Shown here: positions 17,170 to 26,224 of the stretch, piece by piece
How the letters are laid out: each line of letters starts with the position of its first letter
How positions within the stretch are numbered: position 1 is the first letter of the stretch
Program-made: the position numbers and the translations under genes
The notes under the pieces: model-generated
What the model was told of the DNA's origin: nothing
What the model saw: the letters and a program-made list of their open reading frames with translations, nothing else
Databases searched by the model: none
Origin: Rikenellaceae bacterium
GTDB taxonomy: Bacteria; Bacteroidota; Bacteroidia; Bacteroidales; Rikenellaceae
DNA length: 64,000 nt
NCBI GenBank assembly: GCA_015059945.1
Contig: SUZJ01000004.1
Coordinates: forward strand, 134,646 to 198,645
Direction: 5' to 3'

Positions 17170-18522
17170 CTACTCTTTGGGAGTCTTGGGCAGAGTGCGA
17201 CTAAGCATCAGCGAGCCCAGCAGAGCCGAAATAACAGTACCACACAAAATACCCAATTTGGCACTATCAAGCATCGCTGCACCCTCGGCACCCATAGGCG
17301 AGTACGACAGGTCGGCAATGAACATCGACACCGTAAAGCCAATACCGCAGAGCATACACACGCTTGCAAAAATCTTCCAGTTTCCGCCGGTGGGCATCGT
17401 AGCAATCTTGGTCTTGATAGCAATCCACGAGAAGCTCAACACTCCCACAAATTTACCCAATACCAAGCCAGCCATAACAGCCAGACTTACGCCCGAGAAG
17501 AGGTCGCCCACCTGCATACCGCCCAGGTATACACCTGCGTTCACAAAGGCAAACAGGGGCAAAATGATGTAGTTGATAAACTCCCTCAGGTCATCCTCCA
17601 AGTGCTGCAAGGGGCTCACCAAGTGGTCTGCGGCCGACTCCACACTCTTCAAGGTCTGAATTTGGTCGTTGGTCAGCACCACCACTTTGGCCTTCTTGTC
17701 GGGAATTTCAATCTCGGGGAACTCACCTATATTCCTACGTATGCGCTCGATGTAGTAGTGGGTACCGCGATTGAGGGTTGCGGGGATGCAGAAAGCGGCA
17801 ATAACGCCCGAAATGGTGGCGTGAATACCCGAATTGAGCATCGTAAACCACAGCAGCACACCTACTATTAAATAGAACGCCTTACTCCTCACATCGAAGC
17901 GGTTGGCGATTACCATTACCAAAATGCAAACCAGAGCTGCGAGCATAAAGCCCCAACTAATCTCCGAGGTGTAGCACAGTGCGATAACCAAGATACCGCC
18001 CAAGTCATCGGCCACGGCCAGAGTGGTCAAAAAGACTTTCAAACCGATGGGCACCCTCTTGCCAAACATCGACAGCACGCCCAACGAGAAAGCAATATCG
18101 GTAGCCATAGGAATAGCCATACCTCTCTGCATTAGCTCGTTATCGGGGCAAACCAACATAAACACAAGCACAGGCACCAACATACCACCGCAAGCGCCAA
18201 TTATGGGTAGGATGGCCTTCTTGATCGACGAAAGCTCGCCCACCAACACCTCGCGCTTAATCTCCAAGCCCACCGACAGGAAGAAGATGGCCATCAGGAA
18301 ATCATTGACCAGAGTGAGCAGGGTGAAAGGGTGACCGTTGTGGCTAAAAAAGTTAAAATCGCCAAACGACAACGAGATGGTCTTGTTGCACAGACCAAAG
18401 TACCAATCTTTCAGGGGCGAGTTGGCGCAGATAAGTGCCAACACCGTAGCCGCTATGAGCCAAAAGCTGGCCGAAGTGTACTTTTTGAGCAGACTCTGAA
18501 ATGTGTAGTTTTTTACATTCAT
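17170..18522 (-). CDS. nhaA: Na+/H+ antiporter NhaA
   Basis: This is a 450-residue inner-membrane sodium/proton antiporter with about 12 hydrophobic segments. Hallmarks include FFLSVGLEIKREVL, GACGGMLVPV and AIPMATDIAFSLGVLSMFG. The essential Asp pair is found in TLAVADDLGGILVIAL, and GFTVSMFIADL lies near the C-terminus. A hydrophilic insert at about residues 268-315 (EIPDKKAKVVVLTNDQ) is typical of longer Bacteroidota forms. It serves pH and sodium homeostasis. The gene is monocistronic. Confidence 0.95.
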   Translation of the reverse strand: MNVKNYTFQSLLKKYTSASFWLIAATVLALICANSPLKDWYFGLCNKTISLSFGDFNFFSHNGHPFTLLTLVNDFLMAIFFLSVGLEIKREVLVGELSSIKKAILPIIGACGGMLVPVLVFMLVCPDNELMQRGMAIPMATDIAFSLGVLSMFGKRVPIGLKVFLTTLAVADDLGGILVIALCYTSEISWGFMLAALVCILVMVIANRFDVRSKAFYLIVGVLLWFTMLNSGIHATISGVIAAFCIPATLNRGTHYYIERIRRNIGEFPEIEIPDKKAKVVVLTNDQIQTLKSVESAADHLVSPLQHLEDDLREFINYIILPLFAFVNAGVYLGGMQVGDLFSGVSLAVMAGLVLGKFVGVLSFSWIAIKTKIATMPTGGNWKIFASVCMLCGIGFTVSMFIADLSYSPMGAEGAAMLDSAKLGILCGTVISALLGSLMLSRTLPKTPKE

Positions 18523-18707
18523 AATCCTTTACTTTATATTAAATTACTAACCTAAATTCGCGTTTGCACAAAAAACGCTGCGAAGGTAGCAACTTTTTCG
18601 GCTCGTTGTTCCCAAAACGGACACTATTTTCGCCTTGCAAGTGATTTTGTTAAGATTTTAGAAAACTTAACATTACCTCTACAAATCGGCCCCAGAATAT
18701 AATACAA

Positions 18708-18762
18708 GCGAGGTATTCCACACTACACGACCAAAAACTGACCGATGTGCAGAACACCTCGC
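18708..18762. repeat. Inverted repeat between nhaA and the DUF3078-like gene
   Basis: GCGAGGT at 18708-18714 is repeated inverted at 18756-18762, around a 41-base interior. A second small GGGG/CCCC hairpin follows at about 18781-18799. No T-run is present. This is weak evidence for a transcript-end structure of the minus-strand gene to the right. Confidence 0.35.
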
Positions 18763-18807
18763 AAGGTTGTTATTGTGGTGCGGGGAGCTTTGCGCCCCTA
18801 CCCTCGT

Positions 18808-19680
18808 TTAGAACTTAACCAGCAGACCAACGCCGGCAACCTCCTGCATCTGCAAGCAGGCGTGGGCCGAGCCGTCGGGCTGAGGAATCTTGATATTGTC
18901 GTCGTAGATAGCGTGGAAGTTGAAGTTGGCCGAGAGCCACTTGTTGATTTTCAGGTCAAAGCGCACGGTCCAATCAACATCCACATTCTGAGGATTGTGC
19001 AAGAAGTTGGAGAAAAGGTTCAGACGGGTGTAGCCCGACAAGTCGCCATAAATCTTGCCCTTAGCCTCAATCTTCACGTTACCACCAAACTCGTGGCGTG
19101 TAGAGCTGTCGGTAAGGCCATAGATGGGGCGCAACTCCTCTACCTTCACCAGCGTACCCTTCCAAGTGGCGGGCGAGGCATCTACTGTGAGCCAGCTTTG
19201 GGGATTCCACTTAACGCCCAAACCGCCTGTGAAATAGGCAGGTGCAAGCAGGTCGGAGGTCAGTTTGTAGCCACCATCATCGAGCTTAACGCCATAGTCA
19301 AAACCATCGGCAAACTGGGTTTGGAAGGTAAAGCCACCCGAAATATAGAGGCTCTCTACAACCTTCTGACCATACGACGACGAGAAGTAAATCTTGTCGT
19401 TGGTCTTGCGTGTGCCGTTGCTCTCGGTGCGGTTAAGACCATAGGCCAACTCCAAGCGATTTTGCCACAGCGAGTTGTTCTTTTTGTAGTCGATCGAGTA
19501 GTTAAATTGGAAGTCGGCTGCCACACTTGGGTCACCACCGGCTGCCCAGTTGGTCAGTGTCATCTGCGAACCAGTAATGCCTGCCGAACCACCCATAGTC
19601 AAGGGCGAGGGCTCCTGCTCTTGAGCCGAAAGTGCCACACAAGCAACCAGTGCAGCCACCGAAAGTAGAAGTTTTTTCAT
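18808..19680 (-). CDS. DUF3078-like outer-membrane beta-barrel protein
   Basis: This is a 290-residue protein with a cleavable signal peptide (MKKLLLSVAALVACVALSAQ). The rest is alternating-hydrophobicity beta strands ending in a terminal aromatic (GVGLLVKF), as outer-membrane barrels do. Segments such as GGDPSVAADFQFNYSIDYKKN, WQNRLELAYGLNRTE and SWLTVDASPATWKGTLV are typical of DUF3078 family proteins of Bacteroidota. The function is unknown; transport or a structural role is inferred from the fold only. Confidence 0.75.
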   Translation of the reverse strand: MKKLLLSVAALVACVALSAQEQEPSPLTMGGSAGITGSQMTLTNWAAGGDPSVAADFQFNYSIDYKKNNSLWQNRLELAYGLNRTESNGTRKTNDKIYFSSSYGQKVVESLYISGGFTFQTQFADGFDYGVKLDDGGYKLTSDLLAPAYFTGGLGVKWNPQSWLTVDASPATWKGTLVKVEELRPIYGLTDSSTRHEFGGNVKIEAKGKIYGDLSGYTRLNLFSNFLHNPQNVDVDWTVRFDLKINKWLSANFNFHAIYDDNIKIPQPDGSAHACLQMQEVAGVGLLVKF

Positions 19681-19743
19681 CTCTCTTTTGTACTTAAATA
19701 AAAAGTTTATGTTTTTAGTGATTTTGTTTTGTCATTCAACCGA

Positions 19744-20877
19744 TTAGGCATAGGCGTCGTAGCGGCCGTCATCGTCGGGCATATCGTCGTCATCCATAGC
19801 CTCGACTACGGGCAGATAGTACTGCTCAATCTCGGCAGCGAAGTCGGTCAGTCGGCCCGCCTTGTAGATGGCCACCACCTGACGCATCATATCCTGCGAG
19901 CCGAGGCGTGCAGCACTGAGGGCGCAGTTGTCGGCAAAATCTTGGCTATAACCCTTTATCTCCTCGGCAACAACCATCTCGTACATTCTCCCATAGCAAT
20001 CGGCCGAGCCAAGTATTGCACCTTTGGCGTAGTACGAGATGGCCCGTGCCAAATCCTCCTCAAAGCCGCAGGTAGCATCGTAGTAGGCATCGCCCAGGAA
20101 AAGTGCAGCCTCGCCACACCCCCTCGCCAAAGCGTTCGCCATCTCGAACTTTATAGCCTCGTGTACCTCGGCCTTTTGGGCTTCATCTTCGAGCTCGTCG
20201 TAATTAGGTGCCAACAAAGCTGCATAGAGGTAGGTGGCAAAACCGTCTTGCGACTCGGCGCTGAGTTGGTCCAACTCTTTCATATAGGCATCGTAGTCGG
20301 CAAAATTGCCCTCGGCCGTAAAACCACCACTGCGGGCCAGAGCCAAGTCTATCGCAGACTCGCCCACCCCCTCGGCATAGGCCTTTTCGAGCCAGGGTAA
20401 CGACTCGGCATAGTTGCCCTGTATCTGATAGACAACACCCAAGAGGTAGTAGAAGTTGGGGTTGTCGCTCTTCTCGACGAGCGCTTTGAGCATAGTGAGA
20501 GCCTTGTCTGTATCGACCTCAAAGCCGTGATGGCCGTATATAAGCTTACGCAGATAGACAAAAGCGGCAAACTCGTTCTCTTTTTCGAGTGCTTCGAGCA
20601 GGAACTGCTTGCCCTTTGTGCGGTCTACCATACCGAAGTCGCCATTGTACCACATAAGCGATATAGCCACCGTAGCATCGACCACGCCCTCTGCCTTGGC
20701 CTGCATAAAGAGCACTGCGGCCCTATCCACCGAGTCGGACTCGGGGCGCACACAATAGAGATAACGGCCCAACTTGTAACACGCCTCGGCATTACCCTCT
20801 GCGGCCTGCTGTTCGAGCTGTTGCACCTGCTCATCGGTCAGGTGGAACATATTACTTGACAATGCAAACTTTCTCAT
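19744..20877 (-). CDS. Sel1-like/TPR repeat protein
   Basis: This is a 377-residue protein of helical hairpins with Sel1/TPR signatures, for example AEGNAEACYKLGRYLY (residues 27-42), NPNFYYLLGVVYQIQGNYAESLPWLEKAYAEG and LARGCGEAALFLGDAYYD. Such repeats bind protein partners. There is no signal peptide, so it is probably cytosolic. It ends in an acidic tail (AMDDDDMPDDDG). A second possible start is Met10. The partner and process are unknown. Confidence 0.75.
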   Translation of the reverse strand: MRKFALSSNMFHLTDEQVQQLEQQAAEGNAEACYKLGRYLYCVRPESDSVDRAAVLFMQAKAEGVVDATVAISLMWYNGDFGMVDRTKGKQFLLEALEKENEFAAFVYLRKLIYGHHGFEVDTDKALTMLKALVEKSDNPNFYYLLGVVYQIQGNYAESLPWLEKAYAEGVGESAIDLALARSGGFTAEGNFADYDAYMKELDQLSAESQDGFATYLYAALLAPNYDELEDEAQKAEVHEAIKFEMANALARGCGEAALFLGDAYYDATCGFEEDLARAISYYAKGAILGSADCYGRMYEMVVAEEIKGYSQDFADNCALSAARLGSQDMMRQVVAIYKAGRLTDFAAEIEQYYLPVVEAMDDDDMPDDDGRYDAYA

Positions 20878-20955
20878 AGCCTACTAAGATTTTGATTAAC
20901 ACTTGCTAATACCACAAAGATATAGAAAACTATCGGCAGATACAAAGCGTATTGT

Positions 20956-20986
20956 TGTTTTTTCTCATTTTTTATAGGTATCTTTG
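20956..20986 (+). promoter_or_regulatory. Promoter of rnpB
   Basis: TTG at 20956-20958, a 20-base spacer and TATCTTTG at 20979-20986 match the Bacteroidota consensus and sit immediately before the RNase P RNA. Confidence 0.7.
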
Positions 20987-20987
20987 C

Positions 20988-21400
20988 GGTGTGGAAGGCG
21001 TGGGGGTTTCGTCGCTGCCTCCCCAAGAGGGAGGGAGAGGAAAGTCCGAGCAACACAGAGCACCGTGCTTCTTAACGGGAAGTTGTCGGCAACGGCAAGG
21101 TTAAAGGTAACAGAAAATAACCGCCCATCGCAAGAGGGGTAAGGGTGAAAAGGCGGGGTAAGAGCCCACCGCTCGGGCAGCAATGTCGCGGGGACAGTAC
21201 CACCAACGGGTTGCAAGCTCAAGTATATCGGCAGTATGTAGGGTTGCTCGCCCGATGCCGAGGGGTAGAGTGCTAACGTAGCTTGCGTGAGAGCGCAATG
21301 CATAGATGAATGACGAAGGCTGCTCTCCGAAGGGCGGTTGTGCGCAATCGACCAACAGAGGCCAAGCAGTACAGAACTCGGCTTACACCCCACACCAACC
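20988..21400 (+). ncRNA. rnpB: RNase P RNA (class A)
   Basis: The conserved blocks of bacterial RNase P RNA are present in order: GAGGAAAGTCCG near 21037, AACAGAAAATAA of P4 near 21110, GGGTAAGGGTGAAAAGG, AGAGCCCACCG and, near the 3' end, ACAGAACTCGGCTTA. The 5' GGTGTGG (20988-20994) pairs with CCACACC (21390-21396), closing P1. The ends are approximate. Several spurious frames on the minus strand across this stretch are not genes. Confidence 0.95.
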
Positions 21401-21410
21401 ACTTTTTTGA

Positions 21411-21442
21411 ATTAAAAATTGAGAATGGAGAATTGAGAATTA
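21411..21442. repeat. AATTGAGA-type repeat
   Basis: Three imperfect units (AATTGAGA, ATGGAGA, ATTGAGA) follow the 3' end of rnpB. A single CGACGTTAGACG heptamer element lies at 21498-21509, just before queA. Confidence 0.6.
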
Positions 21443-21516
21443 TTGGTGAGCAATAGAAAAATCCATAACTCCCATAATTTTTATTTCAATTTCAAATCGA
21501 CGTTAGACGCTTATTT

Positions 21517-22731
21517 ATGGATTTCCACATCAACATAGAGGAGTACAACTACGACCTGCCCGACGAGCGAATTGCCAAATTTCCGCTCCCCGAGCGCGAC
21601 CACTCAAACCTACTCATCTGGCGCAGTGGGCAGATAACCCAACGCCACTTTTACGACCTGCCCGACCAGTTGCCCGAGGGGGCTCTGCTGGTGTTTAACA
21701 ACACCAAAGTCTTTCGTGCCAGGCTAATTATGCACAAGCCCAGTGGCGCACGTTTGGAGATCTTCTGCTTGGAGCCCCACGCCCCTGCCGACTACGAGAA
21801 CGCCTTTGCCGTAAAGGGCGAGTGTCAGTGGCGCTGTCTGGTGGGTGGACTCAAAAAGTGGAAAGAGGGCCCGCTGGTCATCGACTTCGAGATGGGCGGT
21901 GCAGAGTGCCACTTGGAGGCCCACCGAGGCGAGCAGGTAGGCAAGGCCCACGTGATTACCTTCCGTTGGAACGTCGATGCCACCTTTGGCCAAATAATCG
22001 AGCACTTGGGGCGCATACCCATTCCACCATACTTGAATCGCGAGAGTCAGGAGATTGACAACACTCGCTACCAGACGGTCTACTCGCGCGTAGAGGGCAG
22101 TGTGGCGGCACCTACTGCGGGCCTACACTTTACGCCCCGACTGATTGAGGAGTTGCACAGCCGAGGCATCCAGAGCGAAGAGGTAACGCTCCACGTAGGC
22201 GCAGGTACCTTCCTGCCCGTAAAGGAGAGCGATGCCACGTTGCACACTATGCACACCGAGCACTTTGAGGTGTCGGTGGCTACGTTGCGCAACCTCAGGG
22301 CCCACTTGGGGCGCATCATTTCGGTAGGCACCACCAGCACCCGCACCATCGAGTCGCTTGTGGCTCTGGGTTGGAGGGTTATGCAGGGTGGCTCGCCCGA
22401 CGCCCAAAGGGTTGTAGGCCAGTGGGAGATTTACGACATACCTACCGAGGTAGGTAGCGACCAACTACTTGGTGCGCTCATCGGGTGGATGGAGCAAAAC
22501 GGGACCAGCACCCTCAAAGCGGCCACGCAGATAATGATTACCCCCCACTACCGCTTCCGCATAATTGCGGGCTTGGTGACCAACTTTCACCAGCCCAAGA
22601 GTACCCTATTGCTGCTCATTTCGGCCATTGTGGGCGATGAGTGGCACACCATCTACCGCTATGCTATGGACAACGGCTTCCGCTTCCTCTCCTACGGCGA
22701 CAGTTCACTACTGATGATAAACCAAGATTAA
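21517..22731 (+). CDS. queA: S-adenosylmethionine:tRNA ribosyltransferase-isomerase QueA
   Basis: QueA makes epoxyqueuosine at the wobble position of GUN-anticodon tRNAs. The 404-residue protein carries YDLPDERIAKFPLPERD near the N-terminus, LLVFNNTKVFRARL, GSVAAPTAGLHFT, HVGAGTFLPVK, SVGTTSTRTIESL and NFHQPKSTLLLLISA, all family hallmarks. It is longer than the about 350-residue E. coli enzyme because of expanded central loops, as is usual in Bacteroidota. The start follows the heptamer element by 7 bases. Confidence 0.96.
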   Translation: MDFHINIEEYNYDLPDERIAKFPLPERDHSNLLIWRSGQITQRHFYDLPDQLPEGALLVFNNTKVFRARLIMHKPSGARLEIFCLEPHAPADYENAFAVKGECQWRCLVGGLKKWKEGPLVIDFEMGGAECHLEAHRGEQVGKAHVITFRWNVDATFGQIIEHLGRIPIPPYLNRESQEIDNTRYQTVYSRVEGSVAAPTAGLHFTPRLIEELHSRGIQSEEVTLHVGAGTFLPVKESDATLHTMHTEHFEVSVATLRNLRAHLGRIISVGTTSTRTIESLVALGWRVMQGGSPDAQRVVGQWEIYDIPTEVGSDQLLGALIGWMEQNGTSTLKAATQIMITPHYRFRIIAGLVTNFHQPKSTLLLLISAIVGDEWHTIYRYAMDNGFRFLSYGDSSLLMINQD

Positions 22732-22767
22732 CCGCCACACTCAATTCTCAATTCGTACATCTCGCTT

Positions 22768-24501
22768 ATGGCAGCTCGTTTTTTGCCCACCTCGGCCAAA
22801 GAGGTTGAAGCCCTCGGTTGGGACTACATAGATGTTATTCTGTTCAGTGGCGATGCCTACATCGACCACCCCTCGTTTGGTGTGGCGGTGATTGGCCGCA
22901 TACTCGAATCGGAGGGCTACCGAGTGGCCATAGTGCCCCAGCCAAACTGGCGCGACGACCTGCGAGATTTCAAAAAGTTAGGGGCTCCGAGGTTGTTCTT
23001 TGGCGTGTCGGCAGGCTCGATGGACTCGATGGTAAACCACTACACCGCTGCCAAGCGACTGCGCCACGACGACGCCTACACCCCGGGCGGTCAGTATGGA
23101 TTCCGCCCCGACTATGCCGTTACGACCTACACACGCATACTCAAAGAGCTCTACCCCCACACGCCCGTAATCATTGGCGGCATTGAGGCCTCGTTGCGTA
23201 GGCTCACCCACTACGACTATTGGAGCGACAGGCTAAAACCCTCGGTGCTGATAGAGAGCGGTGCCGACCTGTTGATGTATGGTATGGGCGACAAGAGCAT
23301 CATAGAGGTAGCAAGGGCTCTGCACAATGGCTACAATGCCAAGCTGTTGCGCAAGTTACGCCAAGTGGCTTTTGTGGCCGATGGCGACTATGTGGCAGGG
23401 CTACCTGCCGACCAGACCATAAGGCTCAACTCGTATGAGCAGTGCTGCACCAGTGGCAAGGCCTTTGGCGACAACTTTGTGAAGATGGAGGTCGAGAGCA
23501 ACCGTATGGAGCAGAACAAATACTTGGTAGAGCCTACGGGCGAGAGGTTTGTGGTCATAAACCCTCCGCACGCACAGATGACTACCGACGAGCTTGACCA
23601 CAGCTTCGACCTGCCCTACTCGCGCCTACCCCACCCCCGCTATAAAGGCAAGACCATACCCGCCTACGAGATGATTAAGCACTCGGTAAACATCCACCGA
23701 GGGTGCTTTGGAGGTTGCTCGTTCTGTACCATATCGGCCCATCAAGGCAAGTTTGTCACATCGCGCAGCGAGCGCAGCATATTGGCCGAGATTGAGAAGG
23801 TAAAGCAGTTGCCCGACTTCAAGGGCTACCTGAGCGACGTTGGAGGCCCCTCGGCCGATATGTATCGCCTTGGGGGTAAGAATACCGAGCTGTGCAAAAA
23901 GTGCACAAGGCCCTCGTGCCTTACGCCCCGCGTGTGCCCCAATCTTAATCGCAACCTAACGCCCCTACTCGACCTCTACCGCAAAGTTAGGGAGGTTAAG
24001 GGCATCAAGAAGGCCTTTATTGGCAGTGGCATACGCTACGACATACCCGACGATGGCGGCCGCTATATGCGCGAGGTGATTGTAAACCACACCTCGGGCC
24101 GACTGAAAGTAGCCCCCGAGCACACCGAGCCCCACGTGCTGAAATTGATGCGTAAACCTATGTGGGAAGAGTTCGAGAAGTTGCACCGCTTCTTTGGCCA
24201 AGTGTGCAGAGAGAATGGTCTGCGCTACCAGCTGATACCCTACTTTATCTCGTCGCACCCCGGGTGCACCGAGGAGGATATGAAAAAGTTATCAACAAAG
24301 ACTCGCTCGCTGGGACTGATGACCGACCAAGTGCAAGACCTCACTCCTACGCCTATGACGCTGTCGTCGGTGATGTTTTACACGGGCCACAACCCCTATA
24401 CGGGCGAAAAACTCTATGTTGCTAACAGCTACGAGGCCAAGTGTCAACAAAAAAGTTACTTTTTTAAGGGGCGCAAGACTTCGCCAACCCGCAAAAAGTA
24501 A
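22768..24501 (+). CDS. YgiQ family radical SAM protein
   Basis: This 577-residue radical SAM enzyme has the cluster-binding motif CFGGCSFCTISAHQG (about residues 311-325), preceded by a long B12-binding-like N-terminal domain (DVILFSGDAYIDHPSFG, VIGGIEASLRRLTHYDYW). This is the UPF0313/YgiQ architecture. A second Cys group (CKKCTRPSCLTPRVCPN, about 375-391) is also typical. The reaction is not established to my knowledge. queA is 36 bases upstream on the same strand, so the two may be cotranscribed. Confidence 0.93.
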   Translation: MAARFLPTSAKEVEALGWDYIDVILFSGDAYIDHPSFGVAVIGRILESEGYRVAIVPQPNWRDDLRDFKKLGAPRLFFGVSAGSMDSMVNHYTAAKRLRHDDAYTPGGQYGFRPDYAVTTYTRILKELYPHTPVIIGGIEASLRRLTHYDYWSDRLKPSVLIESGADLLMYGMGDKSIIEVARALHNGYNAKLLRKLRQVAFVADGDYVAGLPADQTIRLNSYEQCCTSGKAFGDNFVKMEVESNRMEQNKYLVEPTGERFVVINPPHAQMTTDELDHSFDLPYSRLPHPRYKGKTIPAYEMIKHSVNIHRGCFGGCSFCTISAHQGKFVTSRSERSILAEIEKVKQLPDFKGYLSDVGGPSADMYRLGGKNTELCKKCTRPSCLTPRVCPNLNRNLTPLLDLYRKVREVKGIKKAFIGSGIRYDIPDDGGRYMREVIVNHTSGRLKVAPEHTEPHVLKLMRKPMWEEFEKLHRFFGQVCRENGLRYQLIPYFISSHPGCTEEDMKKLSTKTRSLGLMTDQVQDLTPTPMTLSSVMFYTGHNPYTGEKLYVANSYEAKCQQKSYFFKGRKTSPTRKK

Positions 24502-24560
24502 TTACCTTTGGGGGCTGGAATAACCACAGTACCCAAAAACCAGAAACCGCACATACCGCT

Positions 24561-26174
24561 ATGGCAGAATACAACAATAACAGCAATCGCAGCAGGGCCA
24601 ACAACCGCAACGCCTACAACAATATGGTGGGCGAAGAGCAGGGATACGTACAACCACAGGCACTCGACCTCGAAGAGGCTGTGCTGGGTGCGTTGATGCT
24701 CGAAAAAGACGGCATCATAACCGTACAGGAGTACCTGTCGGCCGACTCGTTTTACAGCGACGCCCACAAGACCGTCTACAAGGCTATCGAAGAGTTGGCA
24801 TCGGAGTTAAAGCCCATCGACCTACTGACCGTAACCGAAAAGCTCAAACAGCAGCGCAAACTCAAAGAGGTAGGCGGAGCACAGTTCTTGGCCAAGCTGA
24901 CACAAAAGGTGGCATCGGGCTCGAACCTCGAATTCCACTCGACCATTGTGGCCCAAAAGTATGTGCAGAGGGAGCTTATCAGGGCCTCACGCGACATTCT
25001 GAACCGCTCGTACGACGAGAGCGAGGACTTGGCCGACCTGCTGAACTTTGCCGAGCAGGAGATTTTCAAGGTGGCCGAGGGGCACATCTCTAAGGATGTA
25101 CAGAACTCGCAGAGCGTGGTGCGCAAAACCCTCGACCTGATTTCGGATGCTGTAAAGAAGGGTGGCAAGATTAACGGTGTGCCCACGGGCTTTACCAAGC
25201 TCGACGAGATGACTCTGGGTTGGCAGCCCTCGGATATGATTATCATCGCTGCACGTCCCTCGATGGGTAAGACCGCCTTTGTGCTATCTATGGCACGCAA
25301 CATTGTGGTCGATGAGGGCAAGCCCGTAGCCTTTTTCTCGTTGGAGATGAGCGCCACGCAGTTGATGATGCGTCTGCTGGTGGCCGAGTCGCAGCTCAAC
25401 AGCAAAGATGTGCGTAGCGGTAGGCTCACCACCGAGCAGTGGAACCACTTGGAGCTCTCGGCCAAGCCACTCACCGAGGCCCCACTATTTATCGACGACA
25501 CCCCCGCACTGCCCGTGTCGGAATTCCGCTCAAAGGTGCGCAAACTCAAAGCACAGCACGACATACAGCTGGTAATCATCGACTACTTGCAGCTGATGAC
25601 CGGCCCCAAAGATACCAAGGGCAATCGTGAGCAGGAGGTGGCCTACATTTCGCGCACGCTGAAAGCTATTGCCAAAGAGCTCAACATACCCATCATTGCT
25701 CTGTCGCAGCTCAACCGCTCGGTCGAGTCGCAGGGTGGCAGCAAACGCCCCCAGTTGTCTAACCTCCGCGAGTCGGGTGCAATCGAGCAGGATGCCGATA
25801 TTGTAGCCTTTATCCATAGGCCCGAGTACTACGGTCTGAAACAGCTCGAAGATGGCACCTCGACCGAAAATCTGGCCGAGATTATTGTGGCCAAGCACCG
25901 TAACGGCGAGGTGGACACTATAAAGATGAAATTCCGCAAAGAGTTTGCCCAGTTCAGCGACTTCGATCCGCTGGACAGCTCGGCACTTTCGGGCGACAGA
26001 GAGTATGGCAGTGCGCTCGACGGTGGCGACCCATTTGGTGGTGGCTCGTTTGGTGGCGGAGGAGGTTTTGACGGCAGTGGCTTCGAGAGTGCAATGCCCC
26101 CAGTAGCCTCGGCCCCCGATGGCTCGCAGGCTCGTGGCAGCGCCCAAAAGACCTACGACGATGCTCCATTCTAA
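24561..26174 (+). CDS. dnaB: Replicative DNA helicase DnaB
   Basis: This is the hexameric 5'-3' helicase of the replisome, 537 residues. The N-terminal DnaG-interacting domain is at about 33-135 (DLEEAVLGALMLEKDG). The RecA-like domain has Walker A ARPSMGKTA at about 230-238, FFSLEMSATQLMMRL, VIIDYLQLMTG and QLNRSVESQGG. There is an Asn/Ser/Arg-rich N-terminal extension of 30 residues and a Gly-rich linker. The C-terminus ends TYDDAPF, which looks like the acidic tip of SSB. That feature is unusual enough to be listed as a finding. Confidence 0.97.
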   Translation: MAEYNNNSNRSRANNRNAYNNMVGEEQGYVQPQALDLEEAVLGALMLEKDGIITVQEYLSADSFYSDAHKTVYKAIEELASELKPIDLLTVTEKLKQQRKLKEVGGAQFLAKLTQKVASGSNLEFHSTIVAQKYVQRELIRASRDILNRSYDESEDLADLLNFAEQEIFKVAEGHISKDVQNSQSVVRKTLDLISDAVKKGGKINGVPTGFTKLDEMTLGWQPSDMIIIAARPSMGKTAFVLSMARNIVVDEGKPVAFFSLEMSATQLMMRLLVAESQLNSKDVRSGRLTTEQWNHLELSAKPLTEAPLFIDDTPALPVSEFRSKVRKLKAQHDIQLVIIDYLQLMTGPKDTKGNREQEVAYISRTLKAIAKELNIPIIALSQLNRSVESQGGSKRPQLSNLRESGAIEQDADIVAFIHRPEYYGLKQLEDGTSTENLAEIIVAKHRNGEVDTIKMKFRKEFAQFSDFDPLDSSALSGDREYGSALDGGDPFGGGSFGGGGGFDGSGFESAMPPVASAPDGSQARGSAQKTYDDAPF

Positions 26175-26176
26175 CG

Positions 26177-26219
26177 ACAACTGTAAACTGAAAACTGATA
26201 ACTGAAAACTGATAACTAC
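26177..26219. repeat. ACTGAAAACTGATA tandem repeat
   Basis: Short direct repeats of the type AACTGAAAACTGATAACTG fill the gap between dnaB and yifB. There is no obvious hairpin. Confidence 0.65.
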
Positions 26220-26224
26220 AAAAA

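Noticed and set aside
17009-17170. Missing fabH downstream of plsX as a deletion
   Set aside because: A tRNA gene with a strong terminator ends the unit cleanly; fabH is probably elsewhere, as in many genomes.
20965-21402. Open frames on the minus strand over 20965-21402
   Set aside because: The stretch is the RNase P RNA, recognised by its conserved blocks on the plus strand.
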